Of a DNA stretch of 64,000 nt, positions 24,779 to 33,836 are shown in pieces; within the stretch, counting starts at the first letter, position 1; each line of letters begins with the position of its first letter. Origin of the DNA: Nonomuraea jiangxiensis (lineage in GTDB: Bacteria > Actinomycetota > Actinomycetes > Streptosporangiales > Streptosporangiaceae). The translations under genes were made by a program, and so were the position numbers. The stretch is from positions 124,001-188,000 of the forward strand of contig NZ_FNDJ01000006.1 in the NCBI RefSeq assembly GCF_900099965.1. The letters run 5' to 3'. The notes under the pieces were generated by a model that was given only the letters and a program-made list of their open reading frames with translations, did not search any database and was not told the DNA's origin.

Positions 24779-26308
24779 ATGAGCATGGAAGAGGATTCCA
24801 GGCGACTCGCCGAGCTCGGTTACAAGCAGGAGCTGGCCCGCACCTGGAGCGGTTTCTCCAACTTCGCCATCTCGTTCTCGATCATCTCCATCCTCGCCGG
24901 CTGTTTCACCACGTTCGGCCAGGCCTGGAACTACGGCGGCCCCATCGCCATCTCCTGGGGCTGGCCGCTCATTTCCCTCTTCATCCTGATCATCGGCTTC
25001 TGCATGTCGGAGCTGGTGTCGGCGTACCCGACGGCGGGCGGCATCTACTGGTGGGCCGCCAAGCTGGGCAAGCCGATCCACGGCTGGTTCACCGGCTGGC
25101 TCAACCTGATCGGCCTCATCGCCGTCACCGCGTCGGTCGACTACGGGTGCGCCACGTTCCTCAACATCACCCTCAGCCGGGTGACCGGCGGGGGCTGGGA
25201 GGGGACGCTCCACCAGGCGTTCCTGCTGTTCGTGGTCATCCTCGCGCTGCACGCCCTGATCAACGTCTACAGCCACAGGCTCATCTCTTTACTGCAGAAC
25301 GTCTCGGTCTGGTGGCACGTGGCGGGTGCCGCGATCGTGGTCGCCATCCTGGTCTTCGTGCCGGACGACCACCAGTCGCTCGGCTTCGTCTTCGGCGGCA
25401 CGAACAACACCTCCGGCTTCGGCGCCGGCGCCGAGGGCGTGCCCTTCTGGCTGTACGTGCTGCCGCTCGGCTTCCTGCTGACCCAGTACACGATCACCGG
25501 ATTCGACGCCTGCGCGCACGTGTCGGAGGAGACGCAGGGCGCGGCGCGCAGCGCGGCCCGCGGGCTGTGGCAGTCGATCTTCTACTCCGCGATCGGCGGG
25601 TGGATCCTGCTGCTGTCGTTCCTGTTCGCGGCGACGAACGTGGACGCGCTCAACGAGGCCGGCGGATTCGTCGGGGCCATCTTCGAGTCCGCGCTCACGT
25701 CCGGCTGGGCCACGGCCATCTTCGCGATCTCCACCGTCGGCCAGTTCTTCTGCGGGATGAGCTGCGTGACGTCGATGTCGCGGATGACGTACGCGTTCTC
25801 CCGCGACGGCGCGGTGCCCGGCTGGCGGCTGTGGAGCAGGGTCGACCGCAACCGCACCCCGGTCAACGCGATCGTCGCGGGCTGCGTGATGGCCGCGCTG
25901 ATCACGCTGCCCGCCCTCTACGCCCCGCCCGGCCTCACCACCCCGGTCGCCTTCTACGCCGTCGTGTCGATCGCGGTCATCGGGCTCTATCTGGCGTTCC
26001 TCATCCCGATCTGGCTCCGGCTGCGGATGGGCGACGCCTTCCAGCCGGGACCGTGGACCCTCGGCCGGAAATATCGGGTCCTGTGCTGGATCGCCTGCGT
26101 CGAGATCGTGATCGTCTCGATCTACTTCATCATGCCGTTCTCGCCGGCCGGAGTGCCGGGCAACGAGGACTTCGCCTGGACGTCGGTCAACTACGCGCCG
26201 ATCGCGGTGGGCGTCGTGCTGGTCGGCATCGCCCTGTGGTGGGTCGCGTCGGCCCGCCACTGGTTCACTGGGCCCCGCCGCACCGTCGACGAGGTCCCGA
26301 TCGCCTGA
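24779..26308 (+). CDS. Amino acid permease, APC superfamily
   Basis: About 509 residues with 12 hydrophobic segments, of the amino acid/choline (BAT1/GabP-like) branch of the APC family. TM1 has FSNFAISFSIISILAGCFT, followed by SWGWPLISLF, and SAYPTAGGIYWWAAKL is the branch hallmark; GFDACAHVSEET in TM6-7 is also typical. Likely substrates are GABA, other amino acids or amines. GGGAGACCTCA precedes ATG 24779. The inverted repeat at 24725 probably controls it. No catabolic gene is adjacent. Confidence 0.9.
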   Translation: MSMEEDSRRLAELGYKQELARTWSGFSNFAISFSIISILAGCFTTFGQAWNYGGPIAISWGWPLISLFILIIGFCMSELVSAYPTAGGIYWWAAKLGKPIHGWFTGWLNLIGLIAVTASVDYGCATFLNITLSRVTGGGWEGTLHQAFLLFVVILALHALINVYSHRLISLLQNVSVWWHVAGAAIVVAILVFVPDDHQSLGFVFGGTNNTSGFGAGAEGVPFWLYVLPLGFLLTQYTITGFDACAHVSEETQGAARSAARGLWQSIFYSAIGGWILLLSFLFAATNVDALNEAGGFVGAIFESALTSGWATAIFAISTVGQFFCGMSCVTSMSRMTYAFSRDGAVPGWRLWSRVDRNRTPVNAIVAGCVMAALITLPALYAPPGLTTPVAFYAVVSIAVIGLYLAFLIPIWLRLRMGDAFQPGPWTLGRKYRVLCWIACVEIVIVSIYFIMPFSPAGVPGNEDFAWTSVNYAPIAVGVVLVGIALWWVASARHWFTGPRRTVDEVPIA

Positions 26309-26362
26309 GGCTCCCGGCTCGTGGGGTACGGCCGTGCCCCACGAGCCCGTCTCCCGTACCGG

Positions 26363-26998
26363 TCAGGAGGCCTCGAAGGCGTCGGCCACGGCCGCGCGGA
26401 CCTCGTCCATGCCGGTGGCGCCGAGCTCGCGCTTGAGCGAGGTCATGTCCACGTCGGGCATCCCGCAGGCGACGGCCCAGTCCCACGGCGTCAGGTCACC
26501 GTCCACGTTGAGCGCGAACCCGTGGCTCGTGACCCCCCTGCTCTGCCGCATCCCGATCGAGATGATCTTGCGGCCGGTGCCGGTGGTCCACACGCCGGTC
26601 AGCAGCTCGGAGCCCGGCGGCGTGTCACGTCGCTCGGCCGGCAGCCCCAGCTTGCCCAGCGCCTCGACCAGCCGCAGTTCCACCTCGCGCACGTAGTCGA
26701 CGATCCCCTCGCCCTCGGACAGCTTGACGACGAGGTAGCCGACGAGCTGGCCGGGCCCGTGGTAGGTGAGCTGGCCGCCCCGCCCGGTCTCGACGACGGG
26801 GATGCCGCGGGAGGGGTCGGGCAGGTGGGAGAGCGGGGTGCGGCGCCCGATGGTGTAGACGGACGGGTGACTCAGCAACCAGAGCGTGTCCGGCCGCTCG
26901 TCCCGTTGGCGCTGCCCGACCAGGTCGGACATGCGCTCCATCGCCTTGTCGTATTCGACGAGCTCATCGCGGATGAGCGTCAGCGGCCTTGCCCTCAT
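26363..26998 (-). CDS. lipB: Octanoyltransferase (lipoyl synthesis)
   Basis: LipB transfers octanoate from octanoyl-ACP to the lipoyl domains of dehydrogenases, ahead of LipA. About 211 residues. The signatures GRGGQLTYHGPGQLVGYLVV, the catalytic Lys in GRKIISIGM and the catalytic Cys in ACGMPDVDMTSL are present. I chose the ATG at 26998 (MRARPLTLIRDEL); 27037 is also open. No lipA gene is visible next to it. Confidence 0.93.
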   Translation of the reverse strand: MRARPLTLIRDELVEYDKAMERMSDLVGQRQRDERPDTLWLLSHPSVYTIGRRTPLSHLPDPSRGIPVVETGRGGQLTYHGPGQLVGYLVVKLSEGEGIVDYVREVELRLVEALGKLGLPAERRDTPPGSELLTGVWTTGTGRKIISIGMRQSRGVTSHGFALNVDGDLTPWDWAVACGMPDVDMTSLKRELGATGMDEVRAAVADAFEAS

Positions 26999-27388
26999 GG
27001 CTTCGAGGATATGTCGGCCGCCGGACGGCGACGGCACGCCCCCCGGACGCGGGGACCGGGGGCGGGGGTGCCCGGAGGAGGGCCGGAGCGCCCGTGCACC
27101 CGTTCCGCCACCGGTAAATAAGCAGGAAATTTCCCTTGAGGCGGCCCGATATTAAAGACAACCCTTTATCTGATTTGTCGCATGAATTATTCGACTTCTG
27201 GCATGCCATTACGCGACGATGAACGAAACCGGACGAATGCCGAATTTCGCGCTAGAATCGATAACTCTACGGCCGGGGGGCGCATTCTTTCCCTGACCTC
27301 GGGGAATAGCGAGCTACAGATTCTTGGCGCCGCGGCCCGAACCGCTCTTGCGACGATCGAGAGCGAGCCTCGGGGAGGGGATGTTCAC

Positions 27389-30283
27389 ATGACCAAGCAT
27401 GAAGAGCGCCGCGCCGACAAGGCTCCGGCCGTCCACGAGGTGCCCGCGGCCGAGCGATACGAACGCTACGTGGGAGGCAGCCCCGAGGTCGAGCGGAAGA
27501 TCTTCGACCGGCTGGCCCGCGACCTCATGCTGGTCCAATGGAAGATCAAGGAGCGCAGCGGCGCCGCCGGCATCGACCGGGCCTTCCACGCGAAGGGCAT
27601 CGTCGGGGTCGACAACGCCCGGCTGGCATTCCGCCGGGACCTGCCCGAGGACCTCCGCACCGGCTTCGCCCAGCCCGGCGCCGAATACCCGGCCGTGGTC
27701 CGGCTCTCCAACGCCAGCGGCGTCCACCAGCCCGACGCCGCGCCCGACCTGCGCGGCGCGGCGCTGCGGATCGAGGTGGGGCCGGAGGAGACCCACGACC
27801 TGCTGATGACGAACTACCCGGTCTCCCACGCCAAGAATGCCCGCGAGTTCGTGGTGTTCGCGCAGGTCATGGCGGGGGCCGACTCGACCCTGCGCAAGGG
27901 CGTCGCGCTCTACGCCAAGCTGCCCTGGAGGCTCGGCTGGTCCACGGCCGCGCGGATGCGGCGCAACGTGACCGCGGCCACCGGACGCCCGGTGCGCAGC
28001 CTCGCGCTGGAGACCTACTGGAGCCGCGGCTCGATCCTGTGGGGGCCCGCCGGGCCGGTGCGCTACCGGCTCCGCCCCGCCGCGGGCACACCGGCGGCGC
28101 CGCACCCGCCGCAGGGCGATCCCGACTACCTCGGCCACGAGTTCGCCGCGCGGCTGGCCCGCGCGGAGGTCGTCTTCGACCTGTGCGTCCAGCGCTACAC
28201 CAACGCCAGGCTCACGCCCGTGGAGAACGGCGCGGCCGAGTGGCGGGAGGCCGACACGCCCGTCATCCCGGTGGCCACGCTGACGATCCCGCGCCAGGAC
28301 CTCGACACCGCGCAGGCACGCGCCACCGCGCTCAGGATCGACCAGCTCGCCTTCGATCCGTGGCACACCACCGACGAGTTCCGCCCCCTCGGCAACCTCA
28401 ACCGCGCCCGCAGGGCCGCCTACGAAGCCTCCAGCGCCCATCGCCGCGGGCACCGCTTCGTCGTGCCCACGCCGAAACGCAACCTCATCGCCGGCGCCCT
28501 GCTGGAGAAGGGCTTCGACGCCCTCAACCGGCGCGTCCCCTGGGACCGGCTGCCGACCTATCTCGGGCTGCTCAACATCGAGGCCATCCGGCAGGTGCTG
28601 CGCCGGGACAACCTCATCGACACCGAGCCCCACGAGCCCGTGCCGCGGCCCCACCCGGTGGCCCCGCCCATCGACGAGCACCTTCGGGGCAGGCGCACCT
28701 ACGACGGCACCTACAACGACCTGTCCGCGCCGCGGATGGGGGCGCTCGGCGCGGCGTTCGGCCGCAACCTCCCGCCCGTCCACCGGCCCGACCTCTTCGA
28801 CACGCCCAATCCGGTGACGGTCAGCAGGGAGCTGCTCCACCGCGACACCTTCCTCCCGGCCAGGTCGCTCAACATCCTCGCCGCCGCGTGGATCCAGTTC
28901 CAGGTGCACGACTGGGTCGAGCACAAGCGCCACCCGGCGGGCGGTCAGAGCGTGGAGGTGCCGCTCCCGCCCGGCATGACCTGGGTCAACACGCCCGGTG
29001 GAGCACCCGAGGGGACGATGCGGTTCGGCGCGGACGTCAGCGCCGGCGGCGCGGAGTCGCCGATCCTGTTCGCCAACTCCGCCTCCCACTGGTGGGACGG
29101 CTCGGAGGTCTACGGCGGCGACGAGACCGTCGCCAAATCCCTGCGCGAGCCGGACGGCGGCGCGGCGCTGCACCTGCCGGAGGGCCACCTGGTGCCCGGC
29201 CCGGACGGCATCCCGATCACCGGTTTCCGTAACAACTGGTGGCTCGGGCTGAGCGTCATGCACACCCTCTTCGCCCGCGAGCACAACACCGTGTGCGCGG
29301 CCCTGCGCAGCCAATACCCCCGGATGGACGAGGACACCGTCTACCACACGGCGCGGCTGGTGATCTCCGCCCTGATCGCCAAGATCCACACCGTGGAGTG
29401 GACGCCCGCGATCCTCGCCACCGAGCTGATCGACATCGGGCTGACGGCCAACTGGTCGGGCCCGCCGCAAAACTGGCTGGCCCGCCTCGGCCTGTGGCTG
29501 GTCGACGCCCACGCGCTCACCGGCATCCCCGAGACCCTACCCGACCACCACGGCGTCCCGTACTCGCTCACCGAGGACTTCGTCACCGTCTACCGGATGC
29601 ACCCGCTCATCCCCGACGACTACCGGATCGCCGACCACCGGTCCGACCGGACGCTCGACACCCTGGGATTCCACGACGTCCAAGGCGCCGCCACCGAGCC
29701 CCTGATGCGCCGGGTCGGCCTGGCCAACTCTCTCTACTCGCTGGGCATCGCCCATCCCGGGGCGATCACCCTGCGCAACTTCCCACGGGCGCTGCAGGCG
29801 TTCGAGCGGAGCGGGGAGATCATCGACCTGTCCGTGGTCGACCTCGTCCGCACCCGCCGCCGGGGTGTGCCGCGCTACAACGACTTCCGTACCGGCCTGC
29901 ACAAGCCGCGCCTGCGCAGCTTCGAGGAGCTCACCTCCGACCCTGACACGCTGACGCGGCTCAAGAGCGTCTACCGCACGGTCGACGACATCGACACGGT
30001 GGTCGGGCTCTACGCGGAAAATCCCCCCGAGCACTTCGGGTTCAGCGACACGGCCTTCCGCATCTTCATCCTCATGGCCAGCCGGCGGCTGCAGAGCGAC
30101 CGGTTCCTCACCGTCGACTTCCGGCCCGAGATCTACACCCCGCTCGGGCTGGACTGGATCGAGCGCAACGGCATGAAGAGCGTCATCCTGCGGCACTGCC
30201 CCGAGCTGGCGAGCCTCCTGCCGCGCACGACGAGCGCGTTCGCACCCTGGCGCGCGTCCACGCCCGACGGGCACGGCGCCTGA
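27389..30283 (+). CDS. Catalase-like domain fused to alpha-dioxygenase-like haem peroxidase
   Basis: A 964-residue two-enzyme fusion. Residues about 30-355 form a catalase-related domain: distal-His motif FHAKG (His67), RLSNASG (Asn108), DLRGAALRI and a C-terminal NRARRAAYEAS, whose Tyr345 suits the proximal haem ligand. Residues about 440-950 match the animal-type haem peroxidase/alpha-dioxygenase family: distal FQVHDWV (His507), NSASHWWDGSEVYG, WWLGLSVMHTLFAREHN, and VYRMHPLIPDDY with Tyr735 and His738 spaced as the catalytic Tyr and proximal His of plant alpha-DOX. Such enzymes oxygenate fatty acids at C-alpha. The fused catalase-like domain could process the hydroperoxide, as in coral AOS-lipoxygenase fusions. 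GGGGAGGGG before ATG 27389 favours this start over 27182. No signal peptide. Confidence 0.87.
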   Translation: MTKHEERRADKAPAVHEVPAAERYERYVGGSPEVERKIFDRLARDLMLVQWKIKERSGAAGIDRAFHAKGIVGVDNARLAFRRDLPEDLRTGFAQPGAEYPAVVRLSNASGVHQPDAAPDLRGAALRIEVGPEETHDLLMTNYPVSHAKNAREFVVFAQVMAGADSTLRKGVALYAKLPWRLGWSTAARMRRNVTAATGRPVRSLALETYWSRGSILWGPAGPVRYRLRPAAGTPAAPHPPQGDPDYLGHEFAARLARAEVVFDLCVQRYTNARLTPVENGAAEWREADTPVIPVATLTIPRQDLDTAQARATALRIDQLAFDPWHTTDEFRPLGNLNRARRAAYEASSAHRRGHRFVVPTPKRNLIAGALLEKGFDALNRRVPWDRLPTYLGLLNIEAIRQVLRRDNLIDTEPHEPVPRPHPVAPPIDEHLRGRRTYDGTYNDLSAPRMGALGAAFGRNLPPVHRPDLFDTPNPVTVSRELLHRDTFLPARSLNILAAAWIQFQVHDWVEHKRHPAGGQSVEVPLPPGMTWVNTPGGAPEGTMRFGADVSAGGAESPILFANSASHWWDGSEVYGGDETVAKSLREPDGGAALHLPEGHLVPGPDGIPITGFRNNWWLGLSVMHTLFAREHNTVCAALRSQYPRMDEDTVYHTARLVISALIAKIHTVEWTPAILATELIDIGLTANWSGPPQNWLARLGLWLVDAHALTGIPETLPDHHGVPYSLTEDFVTVYRMHPLIPDDYRIADHRSDRTLDTLGFHDVQGAATEPLMRRVGLANSLYSLGIAHPGAITLRNFPRALQAFERSGEIIDLSVVDLVRTRRRGVPRYNDFRTGLHKPRLRSFEELTSDPDTLTRLKSVYRTVDDIDTVVGLYAENPPEHFGFSDTAFRIFILMASRRLQSDRFLTVDFRPEIYTPLGLDWIERNGMKSVILRHCPELASLLPRTTSAFAPWRASTPDGHGA

Positions 30284-30314
30284 GCCGGGCAGGTCTGAGA
30301 GGGAGGGGGCGACC

Positions 30315-31688
30315 ATGTCCGTGGAGCCGGAGACCAGGCGGGAAGGGCTGGCGGATTTCCTGGCCAGGCCGTTGATGGAGACCATCTGGCGGCGGCGGAC
30401 CCACCGGGTCAGCCGCGGCGCCGACGTGCCCGCCGGGTCGATGAGCTACCGGTCGCCGCATCAGCCGCTCCCGCTGACCGAGCTGGAGGAGGCGGTGCTC
30501 ATCGCGCTCACCGGCTGCTCCGGCCTCACCATGCCGGACCGGCCCTTCGAGGACCCGCGCAACGGCGACCCCATCATGGCCAAGCCCAACCTCAACATGA
30601 CCGGCCGTACGGCGGGCAGCCCCGACAACGCCCAGGGCACCCACTTCTTCATGATCAACGACACCGGCACCTACTTCCTGAAGAAGCTGGAGCCCGCCCC
30701 CGGCCTGCCCTTCGACGCCGACACGCTGGTCGAGCGGGCACGCCGGGCCAAGATACAGGTGCTGCCGCACCGGCTCGACGTCGCCGAGGGCATGCGGGAC
30801 TTCCCCGCCTACCTCGACTCCAACCGCTTCCTGTCCAACCTGCCCGGCACCACGGTCTTCCTGCCCGTGGTCGACCTCTCCCACCAGTACATCAACGCGC
30901 TGATGTACCTGCTCACCCAGCCGGAGGGGGCCAGGCCGGCACTCGTCGACGACCGCAACTTCTACCAGCCGGCGGGCGTGCGGAAATGGGTGCGCAACGG
31001 GTTCCTCAACGCCGACCTCAAGCTGCCGCTCGGCGCGCTGGGGCCGATGCGCACCCAGATCGAGGCCGACCTGCTCGTCCAGAACATGATGCTGGCCGCG
31101 GACGCCATGGGGCTCGGCGCCTGGATCCACGCCTCGATCCACCCGCAGATCATGCTGGGCGACCCGAAGTTCTCCCGCGCGTACGGCCGCATGCTCGGCT
31201 TCGACTTCGTCACGCCGCGGTTCCGGCCGGCCGACATCCTGCGCTGGCATGTGCCCCTGCCGAAATACGCCACCCTGCGGTCGCATCCGGTCGGGCTCCG
31301 GGCCGGCGGGGAGCACCTCATCAAGGCCGCCTGCCCGCCCAACCACGCCTCGATGGAGGCGGCCGTCGAGAGCGTCGTCCGGGCGAAGTTCGGGCCGGGC
31401 GGCATCTACGGCGACCCGAAGACGTTCGCCCGCATCTACAAGGACGACTTCGGGCAGCGCTACCTGGCCGAGGCCCGGGAATACGACCAGCGGGTGATCG
31501 ACTGCGTACGCGACATCTGCGTCTACATCCACGCCACGCACGGGCGCTTCCCCGCGCACGCCGACGCCATCCACGTGCCCGGCATCTGGCTGCAGACGCA
31601 CCACGTCGAGTCGGAATACTACGAGCGGTTCTTCACCAACGGCACGACCGACGCGCACGCCCGGCACGCCGCGCGGTGGCACGCGTAG
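30315..31688 (+). CDS. Nitroreductase-like (putative flavoprotein) of the peroxidase cassette
   Basis: A 457-residue protein that I cannot place firmly. Two parts recall the nitroreductase/SagB fold: ETIWRRRTHRVSRG followed by LPLTELEEAVLIAL (FMN-phosphate Arg cluster and first helix) and LVQNMMLAADAMGLGAW (the conserved NLMLAAxALGLG helix). The region between (TGRTAGSPDNAQGTHFFMIND, NLPGTTVFLPVVDLSHQYIN) and the C-terminal 130 residues with several His and Tyr are unfamiliar. GGGAGGGGGCGACC precedes the ATG, 31 bases after the peroxidase fusion stop, so it is co-transcribed. An FMN-dependent reductase acting on peroxidase products is a guess. Confidence 0.7.
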   Translation: MSVEPETRREGLADFLARPLMETIWRRRTHRVSRGADVPAGSMSYRSPHQPLPLTELEEAVLIALTGCSGLTMPDRPFEDPRNGDPIMAKPNLNMTGRTAGSPDNAQGTHFFMINDTGTYFLKKLEPAPGLPFDADTLVERARRAKIQVLPHRLDVAEGMRDFPAYLDSNRFLSNLPGTTVFLPVVDLSHQYINALMYLLTQPEGARPALVDDRNFYQPAGVRKWVRNGFLNADLKLPLGALGPMRTQIEADLLVQNMMLAADAMGLGAWIHASIHPQIMLGDPKFSRAYGRMLGFDFVTPRFRPADILRWHVPLPKYATLRSHPVGLRAGGEHLIKAACPPNHASMEAAVESVVRAKFGPGGIYGDPKTFARIYKDDFGQRYLAEAREYDQRVIDCVRDICVYIHATHGRFPAHADAIHVPGIWLQTHHVESEYYERFFTNGTTDAHARHAARWHA

Positions 31689-31761
31689 CGACGGCCGTTC
31701 CCGGCTCCGCCGGCCGCGGAGGGATCCGAAAAGGGCGCCACAAAGACGATCCCCGGGGGGC

Positions 31762-31786
31762 GGGAGCCGCTCGATCAGCGGCTCCC
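31762..31786 (+). terminator. Perfect 10-base-pair hairpin before the ThDP gene
   Basis: GGGAGCCGCT and AGCGGCTCCC flank a 5-base loop in the 127-base gap between the nitroreductase-like and ThDP genes. No U-tract follows, so it may be a partial terminator, an mRNA-stability element or a processing site that sets different expression levels within the cassette. Confidence 0.6.
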
Positions 31787-31815
31787 TCACAAGCGACGCG
31801 CGGAGAGGTGCGATC

Positions 31816-33525
31816 ATGAGAGTGTACGAAGCCATCGTCAAGGGGCTGGAGGACATCGGCGTACGGGCCGCCTTCGGCGGTGCCGGGGAGAACGCCGCCG
31901 GCCTCATGCTGGCGCTGCGGGACTCGCGGCAGATCCGGCCCATCATCACCCGGCACGAGCAGGCCGCCTCGTTCATGGCCTGCGGTTACGCGATGTACAC
32001 CAACAAGCTGGGCTTCTGCTTCGCCACGGCGGGGCCGGGGGCGTTCAACCTGTTCTCCGGGCTGGCCATGGCGATGTCCGACTCCTACCCGGTGCTCGCC
32101 GTCTCCGGATACGCCAACCGGAAGTGGCAGGGCTGGGGCTCGCTCAACGAGACCTCGGGCCTGAACGGGACGCCCGACTCGCGGGCCATGTTCGCGGCCA
32201 CGACCAAGCGGTCCTTCCTGCTGACGAGCGCCGCCGACACCTGGGACGTGCTGGAGGAGGCGGTCAACATCGCCTTCGAGGGGCGGCCGGGGCCGGTGCA
32301 CATCCACGTTCCGGGGGATCTGTCCCAGCCCGACGTCGAGGTCGGGGAGGAGCGGCGGATCCGGCTCGCCGTCGCGCCGGTGCAGCCCGACCCGGCCCGC
32401 GTGGAGGAGATCGCCTCGGTGCTGGCCGACGCCCTCACGAACGGCAGGCGTGTCGTGGCGCTCGTCGGCTTCGGCGCCATCCGCAGCGGCGCGGGGGCGG
32501 AGGTCAAGCGGCTCATCGAGCGGTTCCAGATCCCGCTGCTGACCACGCTCGACGGCAAGGGCATCGTGTCCGAGAGCCACCCGCTGTCGGTGGGCGTCTT
32601 CGCCGACAGCGGCCACGCCAGCGCCTGGAAGGCCTTCCGCGAGGCCGACGTCGTGCTGTGCGTCGGCAACTCCCTCAACCAGCACGCGACGTTCGACTAC
32701 CGCAGGGACCTGTTCAACGGCAAGACGCTCATCCACGTGAACATCTCGGAGACCGAGTTCCACAAGGCGTACAAACCTCACTACACGCTCCGCTCGGACG
32801 CCCGGCCGGCGGTGGCGGCCCTGGTCGAGGCGCTGGACAAGCGGGTCGGCGAGGTCACGCCCGTCACGATCGACGGCCGGGACTACGAGGCCAGGCACAT
32901 CCCGCACGTCACCGGGAACATCCACCCGGGCAAGCTCGCGCAGGCCATCGGACGGATGCTGCCGGAACGCGCGATCCTGCTCGCCGACGCCGGCGCGCAC
33001 CTCGCGTGGCTCGGCTACTTCGTGGAACTGGAGGAAGGCCAGCACTTCCGCAAGGCGGGCTCGTTCGGGCCGATGGCCGGGCACGTCAACGGCGCCCTCG
33101 GGGTGCAGGTCGCGCATCCGGACCGTACGATCGTGGTCGGCTGCGGCGACGGGTGTTACTCGCTGTCCGGCTTCGAGCTGATGACCGCCGTCGAGCATGA
33201 CCTTCCCGTCATCTGGGTCATCTTCGACGACGAGCAGTTCAAGCTCATCAAGCTCTACCAGCTCTCGGAGTACAGGGAGAGCGGGCTCGTCGAGTTCCGG
33301 AACCCGGACTTCGCCGCGTACGCACGGGCGTGCGGCGCGGACGGCCACCGGGTGGAGACGCTGGAGGAGTTCGAGGACGCGTTCCGCGGCGCGCTGGGCT
33401 CCGGCCGGCCCACGGTCATCGACGCCCGGATAACCCGCTGGGCGGTCCCGCACTACAGCCCCTCGCCGGACGGCGTGATCGCCGGTCTGGTCGAGGCCCT
33501 CGAAGAGCGTCTCCGCGACGACTGA
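31816..33525 (+). CDS. ThDP-dependent enzyme, acetolactate synthase/2-hydroxyacyl lyase fold
   Basis: A 569-residue three-domain ThDP enzyme: Pyr domain with catalytic Glu48 in TRHEQAASFMACGYAM, central Rossmann-like domain (about 190-340), PP domain with GDG at 443-445. The metal-binding Asn usual after the GDG is replaced by Asp (VIFDDEQF, 470-471). The family includes acetolactate synthase, benzoylformate decarboxylase, oxalyl-CoA decarboxylase and 2-hydroxyacyl-CoA lyase. It is probably not a housekeeping acetolactate synthase because no small subunit or ilvC adjoins it. After an alpha-oxygenating peroxidase, cleavage or ligation of 2-hydroxy or 2-oxo fatty products or aldehydes is an attractive role, but is inferred from context. 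GGAGAGGTGCGATC precedes the ATG. Confidence 0.85.
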   Translation: MRVYEAIVKGLEDIGVRAAFGGAGENAAGLMLALRDSRQIRPIITRHEQAASFMACGYAMYTNKLGFCFATAGPGAFNLFSGLAMAMSDSYPVLAVSGYANRKWQGWGSLNETSGLNGTPDSRAMFAATTKRSFLLTSAADTWDVLEEAVNIAFEGRPGPVHIHVPGDLSQPDVEVGEERRIRLAVAPVQPDPARVEEIASVLADALTNGRRVVALVGFGAIRSGAGAEVKRLIERFQIPLLTTLDGKGIVSESHPLSVGVFADSGHASAWKAFREADVVLCVGNSLNQHATFDYRRDLFNGKTLIHVNISETEFHKAYKPHYTLRSDARPAVAALVEALDKRVGEVTPVTIDGRDYEARHIPHVTGNIHPGKLAQAIGRMLPERAILLADAGAHLAWLGYFVELEEGQHFRKAGSFGPMAGHVNGALGVQVAHPDRTIVVGCGDGCYSLSGFELMTAVEHDLPVIWVIFDDEQFKLIKLYQLSEYRESGLVEFRNPDFAAYARACGADGHRVETLEEFEDAFRGALGSGRPTVIDARITRWAVPHYSPSPDGVIAGLVEALEERLRDD

Positions 33526-33585
33526 CTCGCCGGGAGCCGGACACCGGGTGGGGCGGCGCCAGGCCGGCCGCCCCGCCGACAGCCC

Positions 33586-33774
33586 TCAGGCCCGGTGTCC
33601 CGACGGCTCGTTGGGGATCAGGATCCACATGACGACGTAGGCGACCCAGAGCGGCCCGGGGAAGAGCGACAGGATCGCCCAGAGGATCCTGACCAGCGTG
33701 GGCGGCAGTCCGAGTTTGTCGGCGATGCCGCCGCAGACGCCCGCCAGAATCCGGTGTTCTCGTGAGCGGTACAT
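33586..33774 (-). CDS. PspC domain membrane protein
   Basis: A 62-residue PspC-type small membrane protein. The N-terminal RSREHRILAGVCGGIADKLGL is the PspC hallmark, followed by one long hydrophobic segment (LWAILSLFPGPLWVAYVVMWILI). In PspC proteins it contributes to envelope-stress sensing; stand-alone copies in actinobacteria are common and of unknown partner. GGAGGGACATC precedes ATG 33774. Convergent with the ThDP gene. Confidence 0.9.
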   Translation of the reverse strand: MYRSREHRILAGVCGGIADKLGLPPTLVRILWAILSLFPGPLWVAYVVMWILIPNEPSGHRA

Positions 33775-33836
33775 GATGTCCCTCCGTGTGGTTACCAGCT
33801 ACCCGTAGAACGGGCGACCGGTCTGTGGAACTCCCG

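Noticed and set aside
27182..27388. N-terminal extension of the catalase/peroxidase fusion (69 codons)
   Set aside because: Composition differs from the rest, the region is AT-rich, and a strong ribosome-binding site marks ATG 27389.
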